Shown in pieces: positions 1-9,555 of a stretch of 64,000 nucleotides of DNA. Numbering within the stretch: the first letter of the stretch is position 1; each line of letters begins with the position of its first letter. The position numbers and the translations under genes were made by a program. Origin of the DNA: Mesorhizobium sp. (GTDB lineage: Bacteria; Pseudomonadota; Alphaproteobacteria; Rhizobiales; Rhizobiaceae); the NCBI GenBank assembly GCA_004017275.1, contig SAKE01000001.1, positions 558,001 through 622,000 of the forward strand. The letters run 5' to 3'. The notes beneath the pieces were generated by a model. That model made no database searches and had not been told where the DNA came from. It saw nothing but the letters and a program-made list of their open reading frames with translations.

Positions 1-208
1 GGCGCTGCTGCCGATGGGGCTCGGCGATCTCGGCGGCAAGTTCAACCAGGTCTACACCGACAGTTTCGAGCGCATCGTGCTCGGCGGCGAGGATGTGGAT
101 GGCGTGCTCGAAGAACAGGCGGCCGCGCTCAAGGCGCTCATCGACCAGGCCAAGGCGCCATGCTGGGCACCTGACAAGCCATCCGAGGGGGCTTGCCCGG
201 TCGATTAG
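1..208 (+). CDS. Sugar ABC transporter substrate-binding protein, C-terminal end (partial)
   Basis: The frame is open from the window edge (first full codon at 2) to a TGA at 206-208, giving about 68 residues. The run KFNQVYTDSFERIVLGG followed by a helical tail is typical of the last helices of family 1 periplasmic sugar-binding proteins. Two MalF/MalG-type permeases, an ATPase and a glycoside hydrolase follow on the same strand, so this is most likely the binding protein of that importer. The N-terminus and signal peptide lie outside the window. The exact sugar cannot be told from this fragment. Confidence 0.75.
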   Translation, partial: ALLPMGLGDLGGKFNQVYTDSFERIVLGGEDVDGVLEEQAAALKALIDQAKAPCWAPDKPSEGACPVD

Positions 209-301
209 GAACCAGATCCTCCCGAGGGGGCGCCCGGAGTTTGTTGCACTCCGGGCGCCCAGACCGTCGCACTCGACCGCGCTACAGCAAAGGACACGAC
301 C

Positions 302-1147
302 ATGCACGGCAAGGCTCTGCCCTATCTGCTGCTGATGCCGGCGACGTTGTTCCTGTGCATCTTCTTCCTCTATCCGTTCGTGCTGGTCGCCTTCGAGGCG
401 GTGACCCGCGACGGCGCCTTCACCCTCGACAATTTCCGCACCATGGCCGGCGGCTGGAAATTCCCGGTCACGGTCCGCAACACGCTGCTGCTCGCGGCCA
501 TCGTGGTGCCGATCCAACTGGTCATGGCGCTGCTGATGGCGAGCGTGGTGTCGCGGCTGGAGACCGGACGTAGTGCAGCACTCTATGTCTTTGCCATTCC
601 GCTCGGCATTTCCGATCTCGCCGCCGGCCTGATCTGGCTCGCCATTTTCGACCAGTCCGGCTTTCTCAACACGCTGCTTTCCAGTCTGGGCGTGGTCGAC
701 AAGCCGATCATGTTCCTCGGCTACCAGAGCAAGCTGACCATCTTCATCGCCGTGGCGCTGGCCGAGATCTGGCGCGCCACTGCGATCATGATGGTCATCC
801 TCGTCGCCGGCATGGGCCTGATCCCCAAGGAATATTACGAGGCGGCCGAAGTGTTCGGCGCCAGCCCGTGGCAGCGCTTCCTGCGCATCACGCTGCCGTT
901 GCTGCGCCCCAGCCTGCAGACGGCGATCATTCTGCGCGTCATCCTCGCCTTCGAGGTCTTTGCCGTGGTCGCAGCCCTTGGCGGCACCAATCTGCCGGTG
1001 CTGATGGGCGAGACCTACAACTGGCAGTTCACGTTGCAGGACCGCAACGTCGCCGCCGCTTCGGCGCTGCTCATCCTGGCCATCTCGATCGGCTTCACGC
1101 TGTTCTTCCTCAGGGTGTTGCGCGTGCCCAAAGAGGCGCGCATATGA
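302..1147 (+). CDS. Sugar ABC transporter permease (MalF type)
   Basis: A 281-residue integral membrane protein with about six hydrophobic segments, starting with a hydrophobic stretch (LLLMPATLFLCIFFLYPFVL). The EAA loop that contacts the ATPase is visible near residues 180-200 (EYYEAAEVFGASPWQRFLRI). It is the first permease of a binding-protein-dependent sugar importer. Its TGA overlaps the ATG of the next permease (ATGA at 1144-1147), so the two are translationally coupled. The operon order is binding protein, two permeases, ATPase, hydrolase. The substrate is unknown; the adjacent GH63-type enzyme suggests a glycoside or glycosylated compatible solute. Confidence 0.9.
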   Translation: MHGKALPYLLLMPATLFLCIFFLYPFVLVAFEAVTRDGAFTLDNFRTMAGGWKFPVTVRNTLLLAAIVVPIQLVMALLMASVVSRLETGRSAALYVFAIPLGISDLAAGLIWLAIFDQSGFLNTLLSSLGVVDKPIMFLGYQSKLTIFIAVALAEIWRATAIMMVILVAGMGLIPKEYYEAAEVFGASPWQRFLRITLPLLRPSLQTAIILRVILAFEVFAVVAALGGTNLPVLMGETYNWQFTLQDRNVAAASALLILAISIGFTLFFLRVLRVPKEARI

Positions 1148-1989
1148 GCGCCGTCACGCAAGCACCGGCTGCCGCGACCGCCGATGCGCGCAAGGCCGGC
1201 GACTGGCTGCTGATCGCCACCGCCATCCTGCTTTGCGCCTGGGTGCTGCTGCCGATCTACCTATTGATCGTCAACGCGCTGTCGTCGCCGGATGAGGTCA
1301 CGGCCTTCCCCAAGCATTTCTTTCCGTCCTTCGATCTCGGCAGCCTGTCCTTCTTCATCAATTTCGCCGGCGTCGCCAGGGCGCTGTGGAACTCGGTGCT
1401 GGTCGCCACCCTGACGATGATCCTGGCCATCGGCTTCGGCGCGCCGGCCGGTTACGCGCTGTCGCGCTTCGACTTTCCGGGCAAGGAGAGCTTCCGCTTC
1501 CTGGTGCTGATGACGCGCGCCTTCCCGCTGCCGCTGCTGGCATTGCCGCTGGCGGTGATGTTCATCCGCACCGGTCTCGACGACACCGCGATCGGGCTGG
1601 CGCTGGTCCACACCACACTGGCGCTGCCGTTTGCCGTGCTGATCACCTTCTCGCTGTTCTCGGGCATTCCCGTCGAACTCGAGGAGGCGGCCTGGACGCT
1701 CGGCTGCACACGATGGCACGCCTTTCGCAAGGTCGTCCTGCCGCTGGCGTTGCCGGGCATCGCCGCCTCGGCTGTGTTTGCCTTCACCATCTCCTGGAAC
1801 GAGGTGTTTGCCGCCGCCGTCCTCACCATCGAGAACCGCACGCTGACCGCCTTCCTTTTGCAGAGCCTCGGTGAATCGCCGCTCTATCTCAAATTCGCCG
1901 GCGGTGCCGCCCTGGTCGTGCCGGCGCTGATCTTCATCTTCGCCGTTCGAAAATACCTGTTTGCCATGTGGGGGATCGCCAACCGATGA
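1144..1989 (+). CDS. Sugar ABC transporter permease (MalG type)
   Basis: 281 residues from the ATG at 1144, which overlaps the previous stop. The open frame runs further upstream (to 868), but that part only shadows the preceding permease. Six membrane segments are predicted by eye, and the EAA loop is near residues 180-200 (ELEEAAWTLGCTRWHAFRKV). It is the second half of the importer channel and pairs with the gene at 302. The ATPase start follows 21 bases after its stop. Family membership is clear; the substrate is not. Confidence 0.9.
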   Translation: MSAVTQAPAAATADARKAGDWLLIATAILLCAWVLLPIYLLIVNALSSPDEVTAFPKHFFPSFDLGSLSFFINFAGVARALWNSVLVATLTMILAIGFGAPAGYALSRFDFPGKESFRFLVLMTRAFPLPLLALPLAVMFIRTGLDDTAIGLALVHTTLALPFAVLITFSLFSGIPVELEEAAWTLGCTRWHAFRKVVLPLALPGIAASAVFAFTISWNEVFAAAVLTIENRTLTAFLLQSLGESPLYLKFAGGAALVVPALIFIFAVRKYLFAMWGIANR

Positions 1990-2010
1990 CGCGTGACACG
2001 GAGACCGCTC

Positions 2011-3051
2011 ATGGCTGAAATTGCGATCAAGGGCGTGGCAAAACGCTTCGGCGGCTTCACCGCGCTGCATCAGGTCGATCTCACCATTGCCGATCAGGAA
2101 TTCATGGTGCTGCTCGGCGCCTCGGGCTGCGGCAAGACCACGCTGCTCAGGATCGTCGCCGGGCTGGAGACGCCAAGCCAGGGCGAGGTCTGGATCGGCG
2201 GCCGCCGCGTCGACCATCTGCCCCCGCGCGAGCGCGGTATCGCCATGGTGTTCCAGAACTATGCCGTCTTTCCGCATTTGACCGTGTTCGAGAACATCGC
2301 CTTCGGCCTGCGCATGAAGAAATTGCCGCAGGCTGACGTCGAGCGGCGCGTTACCCGCACCGCCGAGCTCATGCATATCGAGCAATTGCTGAAGCGCTAT
2401 TCCGGCCAATTGTCCGGCGGCCAGCGCCAGCGTGTCGCCGTCGCCCGGGCGCTCGCCATGGAGCCCGACGTCATCCTGATGGACGAGCCGCTGTCGAACC
2501 TCGACGCGCTGCTGCGGCTGGAAATGCGCGCCGAACTCAAGGGCGTGCTTGCCGCATCGAAGACCACCACGATCTATGTCACCCACGACCAGGTCGAGGC
2601 GATGAGCCTCGCCGACCGCATCGCCGTCATGCATCAGGGCCGCATCGTCCAGGCCGCGTCGCCGGTCGAGGTCTACCGCAACCCGGCAGCGCGCTTCGTC
2701 GGCTCCTTCATCGGCAATCCGCCGATGAATTTTATCCCGGCGACCAAGGCCGCGAATGGAGACTGGACCGTCGCCGGACTGACACTGCCGGGCCCTAAAT
2801 CAGACAAGCAGAGAATAGAATTCGCGATCCGCCCTGAAGACGTCGATGCCGGCAGCGAGGGTCTGCACGCCACAGTGCGCGTCATCGAGCCGCTCGGACC
2901 GCACACGCTGGTCACCTGCGATGTCGAGGGCGGCCTGTTCCGCGCCATCCTGGACTCGAGCGCCAGCGTCCAGGTCGGCGACCGCCTGCGGCTGGCGCCC
3001 AAACCCGACCGCATCCGCTGGTTCGATCCCGAAACCACCAATGCCCTTTGA
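2011..3051 (+). CDS. ABC transporter ATP-binding protein (MalK/UgpC type)
   Basis: 346 residues from the ATG at 2011, chosen over the GTG at 1993 because GGAG lies seven bases upstream and the family normally begins near here. Walker A is GASGCGKTT, the signature is LSGGQRQR, and Walker B leads into MDEPLSNLDA. An H-loop (VTHDQ) follows. The last 110 residues form the TOBE/OB-fold regulatory domain typical of MalK-like ATPases. It energises the importer formed by the two permeases upstream. MalK-like ATPases are sometimes shared between systems, but the tight gene order argues for a dedicated one here. Confidence 0.92.
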   Translation: MAEIAIKGVAKRFGGFTALHQVDLTIADQEFMVLLGASGCGKTTLLRIVAGLETPSQGEVWIGGRRVDHLPPRERGIAMVFQNYAVFPHLTVFENIAFGLRMKKLPQADVERRVTRTAELMHIEQLLKRYSGQLSGGQRQRVAVARALAMEPDVILMDEPLSNLDALLRLEMRAELKGVLAASKTTTIYVTHDQVEAMSLADRIAVMHQGRIVQAASPVEVYRNPAARFVGSFIGNPPMNFIPATKAANGDWTVAGLTLPGPKSDKQRIEFAIRPEDVDAGSEGLHATVRVIEPLGPHTLVTCDVEGGLFRAILDSSASVQVGDRLRLAPKPDRIRWFDPETTNAL

Positions 3052-3073
3052 TAGCGAAAGCCTCTGAACTCCC

Positions 3074-4357
3074 ATGACTGCTTCTGCCACCATTGACATC
3101 ATCGCCCGCGCCGTCGAGGTGCTGAAAGAGAACGATCAGGGCGCCTACACCATCCCGACGAAAGGCCTTTATCCGTTCCAGTGGAATTGGGATTCCTGCC
3201 TGACCGCGCTCGGCCTTGCCCACTATGACGAGGCGCGGGCCTGGACCGAGATCGAGACGCTGTTCGCACACCAGTGGCCGGACGGCATGGTGCCGCATAT
3301 CGTCTTCCATGTCTGGAGCGACGGCTATTTTCCCGGGCCGGAGGTCTGGCGGACCGGCCGCCCGACGGCCACATCAGGCATCACCCAGCCGGCCGTCGCC
3401 GGCTTTGCCGTGCGTCGCTTGTTCGACCGCGCCAGGGACAAGAAACTGGCGGCCGAACGCGCTCGCGCGCTGCTGCCGAAGATCGACGCCTGGCACCGCT
3501 GGTTCTATGAAAACCGCGACCCCAAAGGCGAGGGGCTGGTTGCCATCATCCATCCCTGGGAATCCGGCCGCGACAATTCGATCGACTGGGATGATGCCTT
3601 CGAGCGTGTGCCGACCGAGGGCGTCGAGCCCTACACACGCCGCGACACCTTGCACGCCGATCCTGCGCATCGCCCGACACAGGAACAGTATGACCGCTAC
3701 ATATGGCTGCTGCAGCTTTTTCGCGGGCTTGGCTGGGACAATGCCAGGCTGCATGACGCTTCGCCTTTCCAGGTCGTAGATCCCGGCTTCAACGCCATCC
3801 TGATCCGCGCCTCGACCGATCTTGCCGATCTGGCGCAAGCGCTGGGCGAAACCGGGATTGCCAGTGCCAACCGAGCCCGCGCTGAAAAGGGCCTTGCGGC
3901 TATGGAGCGGCTGTGGAGCGATGCGCACGGCCAGTATCTCTGCCTCGACCGCATCACCGGCAAGCTCATCGACAGCGCCTCCGTCGGCGGCCTCCTGCCG
4001 GCCTTCGCGGCCATCCCCGATGCGCGCGCCGCGGCGCTGGCCGCCACCGTCAAGCGCCTTGCCGGCAAGGCGCGCTACGTCGTGCCGTCGCACAATCCAG
4101 ACGATCCACGCTTTGATGCCAAGCGCTACTGGCGCGGGCCGGTCTGGCTGGTGGTCAACTACATGATATCAGACGGCCTTGCCGCCGCCGGCCACGACGA
4201 CGCGGCACGCCGCATCACCCAATCCAGCCTGGATCTGATCCGGGAAAGCGGCTTTGCCGAATATTACGATCCGCTCACCGGCGACCCGCTCGGCGGCGGC
4301 CGCTTCACCTGGACGGCGGCGATGGTGATCGAGTTTTTGCGCGGGGATGTGAAGTAG
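3074..4357 (+). CDS. GH63-type glycoside hydrolase (glucosylglycerate/mannosylglycerate hydrolase-like)
   Basis: A 427-residue cytoplasmic (no signal peptide) alpha/alpha-barrel glycosidase. Motifs of the GH63 MGH1-type group are visible: FQWNWDSC near residues 35-42, WESGRDNSIDWD near 160, KRYWRGPVW near 345, and EYYDPLTG near 400, whose Glu is in the position of the catalytic base in clan GH-G. Such enzymes hydrolyse alpha-glucosyl- or mannosyl-glycerate and related small glycosides. Position at the end of an ABC importer operon suggests that the imported glycoside is split inside the cell. The precise substrate is inferred, not shown. Confidence 0.75.
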   Translation: MTASATIDIIARAVEVLKENDQGAYTIPTKGLYPFQWNWDSCLTALGLAHYDEARAWTEIETLFAHQWPDGMVPHIVFHVWSDGYFPGPEVWRTGRPTATSGITQPAVAGFAVRRLFDRARDKKLAAERARALLPKIDAWHRWFYENRDPKGEGLVAIIHPWESGRDNSIDWDDAFERVPTEGVEPYTRRDTLHADPAHRPTQEQYDRYIWLLQLFRGLGWDNARLHDASPFQVVDPGFNAILIRASTDLADLAQALGETGIASANRARAEKGLAAMERLWSDAHGQYLCLDRITGKLIDSASVGGLLPAFAAIPDARAAALAATVKRLAGKARYVVPSHNPDDPRFDAKRYWRGPVWLVVNYMISDGLAAAGHDDAARRITQSSLDLIRESGFAEYYDPLTGDPLGGGRFTWTAAMVIEFLRGDVK

Positions 4358-4359
4358 CG

Positions 4360-4382
4360 ATCTCCCCCACGAGGGGGGAGAT
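4360..4382. repeat. Short palindrome between convergent genes
   Basis: ATCTCCCCC and GGGGGGAGAT face each other across a four-base loop. It lies between the stops of the hydrolase (4357) and the aldolase (4390, opposite strand). It belongs to the same palindrome class as the hairpins at 48572 and 49059. There is no T-tract, so a terminator role is possible but not shown. Confidence 0.6.
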
Positions 4383-4389
4383 TGGCAGG

Positions 4390-5454
4390 CTATCCAAACT
4401 TCGGATCGAGGCTGCCCGACTTATACCGCTTGGCCATTTCCGCGACCGGCAGCGGCTTGATCTTCTGCGCGTTGCCGGCGGTGCCGAACTGTTCGAAGCG
4501 CTCCTTGCAGAGCTTCCGCATCGCCGCCATGGCCGGCGTCAGGTATTTACGCGGGTCGAACTCGCTCGGGTTCTCGGTCAGCACCTTGCGGATCGCGCCG
4601 GTCAGCGCCATGCGGTTGTCGGTGTCGATGTTGATCTTGCGCACGCCGTGTTTGATGCCGCGCTGGATTTCCTCGACCGGCACGCCCCAGGTCGGCTTCA
4701 TCTGGCCGCCATATTTGTTGATGATCTCCTGCAGATCCTCCGGCACCGAGGACGAGCCGTGCATGACCAGATGCATGTTCGGCAGCCGGCGATGGATCTC
4801 CTCGATGACGTTCATGGCCAGCACCGCGCCGTCGGGCTTGCGCGAGAATTTGTAGGCGCCATGGCTGGTGCCCATGGCCACCGCCAGCGCATCGACATGG
4901 GTGTCTTTGACGAATTCGACCGCCTGCTCCGGATCGGTCAACAACTGGTCGTGGCTGATCGCGCCTTCGACGCCGTGGCCGTCTTCCTGCTCGCCGCCGC
5001 CGCTCTCCAGCGAGCCGAGCACGCCGATCTCGCCTTCGACGGACACACCGCCCCAATGCGCCATGTCGACGACGCGCCTGGTGATACCGGAATTGTAGGC
5101 GTAGTCGGCCGGCGTCTTGCCGTCTTCCTTCAGCGATCCGTCCATCATGACGGAGGTGAAGCCGTACTGGATGGCGGTGACGCAGGTGGCTTCGTTGTTG
5201 CCATGGTCGAGATGCATGCAGACCGGAATGTCGGGGTGGATTTCGACCAGCGCGTCGATCAGCTTGGCCAGCACCACGTCATTGGCATAGGCGCGGGCGC
5301 CACGACTCGCCTGCAGGATGACCGGCGACTTGGTCTCCTCGGCCGCCTCCATGATGGCAAGGCCCTGTTCCATATTGTTCATGTTGAAAGCGGGCACGCC
5401 GTAGCCGTATTCGGCGGCGTGGTCGAGCAATTGTCTCAGTGTTATGCGAGCCAC
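4390..5454 (-). CDS. fba: Fructose-bisphosphate aldolase, class II
   Basis: 354 residues from a GTG at 5454, chosen because GGGAG lies eight bases upstream and class II aldolases of the CbbA type begin [10 protein letters not shown]. The enzyme splits fructose 1,6-bisphosphate to dihydroxyacetone phosphate and glyceraldehyde 3-phosphate with a divalent metal. Visible signatures are [10 protein letters not shown] near the start, the metal-binding CMHLDHG segment, and [12 protein letters not shown] with the phosphate-binding region near residue 290. The length matches the family. The gene is followed by ribH2 upstream on the same strand, 163 bases away, probably as a separate unit. Confidence 0.95.
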   Translation of the reverse strand: MARITLRQLLDHAAEYGYGVPAFNMNNMEQGLAIMEAAEETKSPVILQASRGARAYANDVVLAKLIDALVEIHPDIPVCMHLDHGNNEATCVTAIQYGFTSVMMDGSLKEDGKTPADYAYNSGITRRVVDMAHWGGVSVEGEIGVLGSLESGGGEQEDGHGVEGAISHDQLLTDPEQAVEFVKDTHVDALAVAMGTSHGAYKFSRKPDGAVLAMNVIEEIHRRLPNMHLVMHGSSSVPEDLQEIINKYGGQMKPTWGVPVEEIQRGIKHGVRKINIDTDNRMALTGAIRKVLTENPSEFDPRKYLTPAMAAMRKLCKERFEQFGTAGNAQKIKPLPVAEMAKRYKSGSLDPKFG

Positions 5455-5617
5455 CCAATAGTCTCCCGTATCTGGTTTCAAGCGCAACGTCGCGGGCCGG
5501 CCGGTTACCGGTCGGCCCTGGATGCTTCTGGCCGGATTTCGAGCCAACCGCAACCTTCAGCGGTCTCCTCGACCGCAATTCTTGTTGCAGGGCTGAAATC
5601 CGACCGCTTTGGTGATC

Positions 5618-6308
<691 letters not shown>

Positions 6309-6322
6309 ACATTAACGGGCGT

Positions 6323-6351
6323 TGTATGGAAGGGCAGGGGGCTGCTGTCAA
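6323..6351 (-). promoter_or_regulatory. Probable promoter of ribH2
   Basis: On the minus strand a perfect -35 box TTGACA (6346-6351) is followed after 17 bases by CATACA (6323-6328) as -10. Transcription would begin just before the riboswitch, which is the expected layout. Confidence 0.6.
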
Positions 6352-6437
6352 CCGTGAGAAGGACTGATCAGGGCAAATCGCTCCAGACCAATGACGGGTT
6401 TCGAGCTGTGGCGGAGATCACCAATTGCCTAGACCGG

Positions 6438-6619
6438 CGCCGCCCCTCATCGCCCTGCCGGGCACTTCTCCCCGTATAGTGACGGGGAGAAGGGGCTGGC
6501 CGCGACCTCAGCGCCATGCTGGCGACGCTGGTGATTGACAAAATCGACGATGAGAGCGCCCCTCTCCCCGTCACTATACGGGGAGAGGATGCCGGCAGGC
6601 AGGTGAGGGGCAGCGCCGA
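6438..6619. repeat. Long mosaic palindromic intergenic element, copy 1
   Basis: The two ends are imperfect inverted copies. The left contains CTTCTCCCCGTATAGTGACG and the right CGTCACTATACGGGGAGAGG, both continuing into CCCCTCA/TGAGGGG. The centre holds GCTGGCGACGCTGGTGATTG. A close relative lies at 34888-35067, and related pieces lie at 31091 and 49031. It resembles the mosaic intergenic elements of rhizobia. No gene is visible inside. Together with the riboswitch and promoter it fills the 590-base gap 6092-6681. Confidence 0.85.
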
Positions 6620-6681
6620 CGGGCGAATTTGGAGCCTGAAGCGATTGCCCTGAAGGAAGGATAGCCAATACAGTCTGTCGT

Positions 6682-7851
6682 CTAGCTCCTGCGCCACGCC
6701 GCCGCCGCGGCGGCAACCAACATCAGCAATGCCGCAACCGCCGCGCATATGGCAAAGCCGAAGCTGGAATAAAGCGGCCCGAAGCTGGTGGTGCCGACGA
6801 ACACCGCCAGATAGGTCACCGCGCTGTTCAGGCCCATGATCGTGCCGCGCCGCGACGGATCGAGTGCCGACAGGCGCATGACCAGGACATTCAGGCCGAA
6901 ATGATTGGCCAGTCCCCAGATTGCCACCATGGTCAGGGTCAGCCCGAAACTGCCGCTTGCCGCGGCCATGGCGACGTAGACGACGGCAACCAGAAGATAG
7001 GCGAATGGCATGACGCGTCGCGCACCAAGCCGGTCGATGACGCCATCGAGAAGAGCGGCGGTGCCGAAGCCGATGCCATAGGCGAATGCGGCGAGCCCGT
7101 TGGCGCTGACCGGCTGCCCAAGCCCCACGTGAAGGTGGTCGCCAAGGTAGCCATAGACGCCGTAGAAAGCGGTCATGAAGGCAGCGCAGGCAATGAGAAG
7201 CGGGACGATGCCGGGAATGCTGAGCGCTTCGAGCGGCGTCGGTGCCGGGCCGCTCTTCCTGACGTCGCTCAGCGACGACAGTGTGAGGCCGGCCAATGCA
7301 AGGATGGCCAGCACCGCGACCGCTACGAAAACAGCGCGCCAATGCACGAGATCGGCAAGCACGGCCGACAGCGAGACGCCGGCTACCATGCTGAGCGTCC
7401 ACCCAGTCAGCACGACGCCGATCGTGCTGCTTTCACGGCCCGGCGGAGCGATCGCCGCCGAACTCCCATAGATTGCTGGCATGGCGATACCGGCAGCGAT
7501 GCCGGCGACCAGCTGGCCCGCGACCAGCATCGCCACCGTCGGCGCCACGGCACTGGCGGCGAGCGCTATCGCCAGCAACAGCAGGGCGCCCTGCAGCATC
7601 CGGCGGGCGCCGAGCCGGTCGATGTAGCGGGCCAGGAACAGGGCGCTGGCCGAGGTGCCGAGGCCGAACGCCGCCGCCGCAATCATCACGGCGGGCACGC
7701 TGGTTCCGAACGAGAAGGCGACAGCCGGTGCTATCGGGCCTAGCACAAGCGAGTTCGAGCCGATGACTGCGATGCAGCCGGTCAGCAAATAGGCAAGCGC
7801 CGGTATCGGCGCTCGGGCAGTCAATGGTGCAACTTGATCAATGTTCGACAT
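6682..7851 (-). CDS. MFS transporter (DHA1-like efflux family)
   Basis: 389 residues with about twelve hydrophobic segments. The family loop between segments 2 and 3 is visible as ARYIDRLGARRM near residue 75, and a second version (DRLGARRVM) is near residue 275, the usual internal duplication. Such proteins are proton-driven exporters of drugs or metabolites. It is divergent from the Lrp-type regulator at 7901 with only 49 bases between the starts, so that regulator very likely controls it. The exported compound is unknown, but Lrp-family partners often sense amino acids or related small molecules. Confidence 0.88.
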   Translation of the reverse strand: MSNIDQVAPLTARAPIPALAYLLTGCIAVIGSNSLVLGPIAPAVAFSFGTSVPAVMIAAAAFGLGTSASALFLARYIDRLGARRMLQGALLLLAIALAASAVAPTVAMLVAGQLVAGIAAGIAMPAIYGSSAAIAPPGRESSTIGVVLTGWTLSMVAGVSLSAVLADLVHWRAVFVAVAVLAILALAGLTLSSLSDVRKSGPAPTPLEALSIPGIVPLLIACAAFMTAFYGVYGYLGDHLHVGLGQPVSANGLAAFAYGIGFGTAALLDGVIDRLGARRVMPFAYLLVAVVYVAMAAASGSFGLTLTMVAIWGLANHFGLNVLVMRLSALDPSRRGTIMGLNSAVTYLAVFVGTTSFGPLYSSFGFAICAAVAALLMLVAAAAAAWRRS

Positions 7852-7900
7852 ATCAGCATAATGGCCGTATTCTATTCAGCGGAGAACCAGGAATTTCGCC

Positions 7901-8440
7901 ATGGATGAAGAAACAGATGGCATTCCGCAGAACAGGGCTGCGGCCCGCGATCTCGACGCGACAGACCGAAGAATATTAGGCGTCCTGGTCGATGATGCCA
8001 CGATCAGCTATGCCGAACTCGGCGATCGCGTGGGCTTGTCGCCACCTGCGGCTCATGAGCGGGTCAAACGGCTGCGGCGCAGCGGCGCCATCCGCAACAC
8101 TGCGGCAATCATCGATCCCAAGTCGGTCCACAAGCCCTTGCTGGCTTTCGTCCATATCGACACCAAGGGTTGGGGAAAGACCCCGGAGCTGATGGCGGTT
8201 TCCGAGCATCCGGAGGTTGAAGAGATACACTCGGTCGCCGGCGACACCTGCATGCTGCTTAAAGTCCGCACGGAGGATACGCGGGCGCTCGAAGGGTTGT
8301 TGTCACGCCTCTACGAAACGCCCGGCGTCACCTCGACGCGCAGCTATGTGGTTCTGTCGACCTATCTCGAGCGGCCGGTGCAGCCCGGCATCACTACGCA
8401 GTGGCCAACGCCCAGGCACATGGCAAAGCCACTCTATTAG
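7901..8440 (+). CDS. Lrp/AsnC family transcriptional regulator
   Basis: 179 residues. The N-terminal winged helix-turn-helix is residues 20-80 (DATDRRILGVLVDDA, then SYAELGDRVGLSPPAAHERV), followed by the linker strand and a C-terminal RAM ligand-binding domain, with GDTCMLLKVRT in the position of the family's conserved GDYDYLL-like motif. The protein is a little longer than usual because of an N-terminal 18-residue tail and a C-terminal tail. It is divergent from the MFS gene and probably regulates that gene and itself. The effector is unknown. Confidence 0.92.
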   Translation: MDEETDGIPQNRAAARDLDATDRRILGVLVDDATISYAELGDRVGLSPPAAHERVKRLRRSGAIRNTAAIIDPKSVHKPLLAFVHIDTKGWGKTPELMAVSEHPEVEEIHSVAGDTCMLLKVRTEDTRALEGLLSRLYETPGVTSTRSYVVLSTYLERPVQPGITTQWPTPRHMAKPLY

Positions 8441-8460
8441 GTTGGTTTCGTAGTCAGCCC

Positions 8461-9555
8461 TTAGCCGCGCTCGGGAAACATCGCCTTCAATCCCTCGCGC
8501 GATGCCTTGGCGACGCCGCGTTCGGTGATCAGGCCGGTCACCAGCCGCGCCGGCGTCACATCGAAGGCCGGGTTTGCCGCCGGCGTGGTCTCCGGCGAAA
8601 TGCGCACCTGGGCAATCTCGCCGGCAGCGGTCTTGCCCCAGACCAGCGAGACCTCGTCGGCCGAGCGCTGCTCGATCGGGATCTCGGCCAGACCGTCATG
8701 CACCGTCCAATCGATGGTCGGCGACGGCAATGCGACATAGAACGGCACGTTATTGTCGGCGGCGGCGAGCGCCTTCAGATAGGTGCCGATCTTGTTGCAG
8801 ACGTCGCCGTCGGCGGTTGTTCGGTCGGTGCCGACGATGACCATGTCGATCGCGCCGCGCTGCATCAGGTGCCCGCCGGCATTGTCGACGATCAGCGTGT
8901 GCGGCACGCCGTGACCGGCCATCTCCCATGCGGTCAGCTGGGCGCCCTGGTTGCGCGGCCGCGTTTCGTCGACATAGACATGGACCGGAATGCCGGCCTC
9001 TGTCGCCAGATAGATCGGCGCGGTGGCGGTGCCGTAGTCGACTGTCGCCAGCCAGCCGGCATTGCAGTGGGTCAGGATGTTGACCGGCTCGCCCTTCTGC
9101 TTGCGCGCCGCGATCGCCTTGATGATGGCGAGACCGTTCTCGCCGATGGCGCGGTTGAGGCCAACATCCTCGTCGGCGATCTCGCCGGCACGCCGATAGG
9201 CGGCCGCGGCGCGTTGTTCTGTCGGCAACGGCCGCAGGAAGCGCCGCATTTCGTCGAGCGCCCAGCGCAGATTGATCGCGGTCGGGCGCGTCTCGTGCAA
9301 GGTCTCCCAGACGGCATCAAGCGCTGCATCCGACGGATCGTCGGCCATCTGCATGGCGACGCCATAGGCAGCGGTGACGCCGATCAGCGGCGCGCCGCGC
9401 ACCCACATGTCGCGGATGGCGGTGGCGATGCCGTCGACCGTGCTGATCGTCTCGATACGGAAATCATGCGGCAGCCAGCGCTGATCGATGATATCAACCG
9501 AACGCCCGTCGTCGCTCAGCCAGATGGTGCGATAGTGGCGGTCGCCGACGTTCAA
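8461..9555 (-). CDS. mtnA: S-methyl-5-thioribose-1-phosphate isomerase
   Basis: 364 residues from a TTG at 9555 that overlaps the TGA of mtnK. AGGAGAG just upstream supports this start. It converts methylthioribose 1-phosphate to methylthioribulose 1-phosphate in the methionine salvage pathway. Signatures of the eIF2B-alpha-like fold are [13 protein letters not shown] near residue 45, [11 protein letters not shown] near 165 containing the catalytic Cys, and [19 protein letters not shown] near 245. It is the second gene of the mtnK-mtnA operon. Length and motifs leave little doubt. Confidence 0.95.
   Translation of the reverse strand: MNVGDRHYRTIWLSDDGRSVDIIDQRWLPHDFRIETISTVDGIATAIRDMWVRGAPLIGVTAAYGVAMQMADDPSDAALDAVWETLHETRPTAINLRWALDEMRRFLRPLPTEQRAAAAYRRAGEIADEDVGLNRAIGENGLAIIKAIAARKQKGEPVNILTHCNAGWLATVDYGTATAPIYLATEAGIPVHVYVDETRPRNQGAQLTAWEMAGHGVPHTLIVDNAGGHLMQRGAIDMVIVGTDRTTADGDVCNKIGTYLKALAAADNNVPFYVALPSPTIDWTVHDGLAEIPIEQRSADEVSLVWGKTAAGEIAQVRISPETTPAANPAFDVTPARLVTGLITERGVAKASREGLKAMFPERG

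Noticed and set aside
868..1143. Upstream extension of the MalG-type permease frame
   Set aside because: It lies inside the preceding permease gene and the coupled ATG at 1144 gives the expected protein.
1261..2634. 457-codon frame on the minus strand opposite the MalG permease and the ATPase
   Set aside because: It mirrors two clear genes, has low-complexity His/Gln/Arg-rich composition and no domain features; typical antisense shadow in high-GC DNA.
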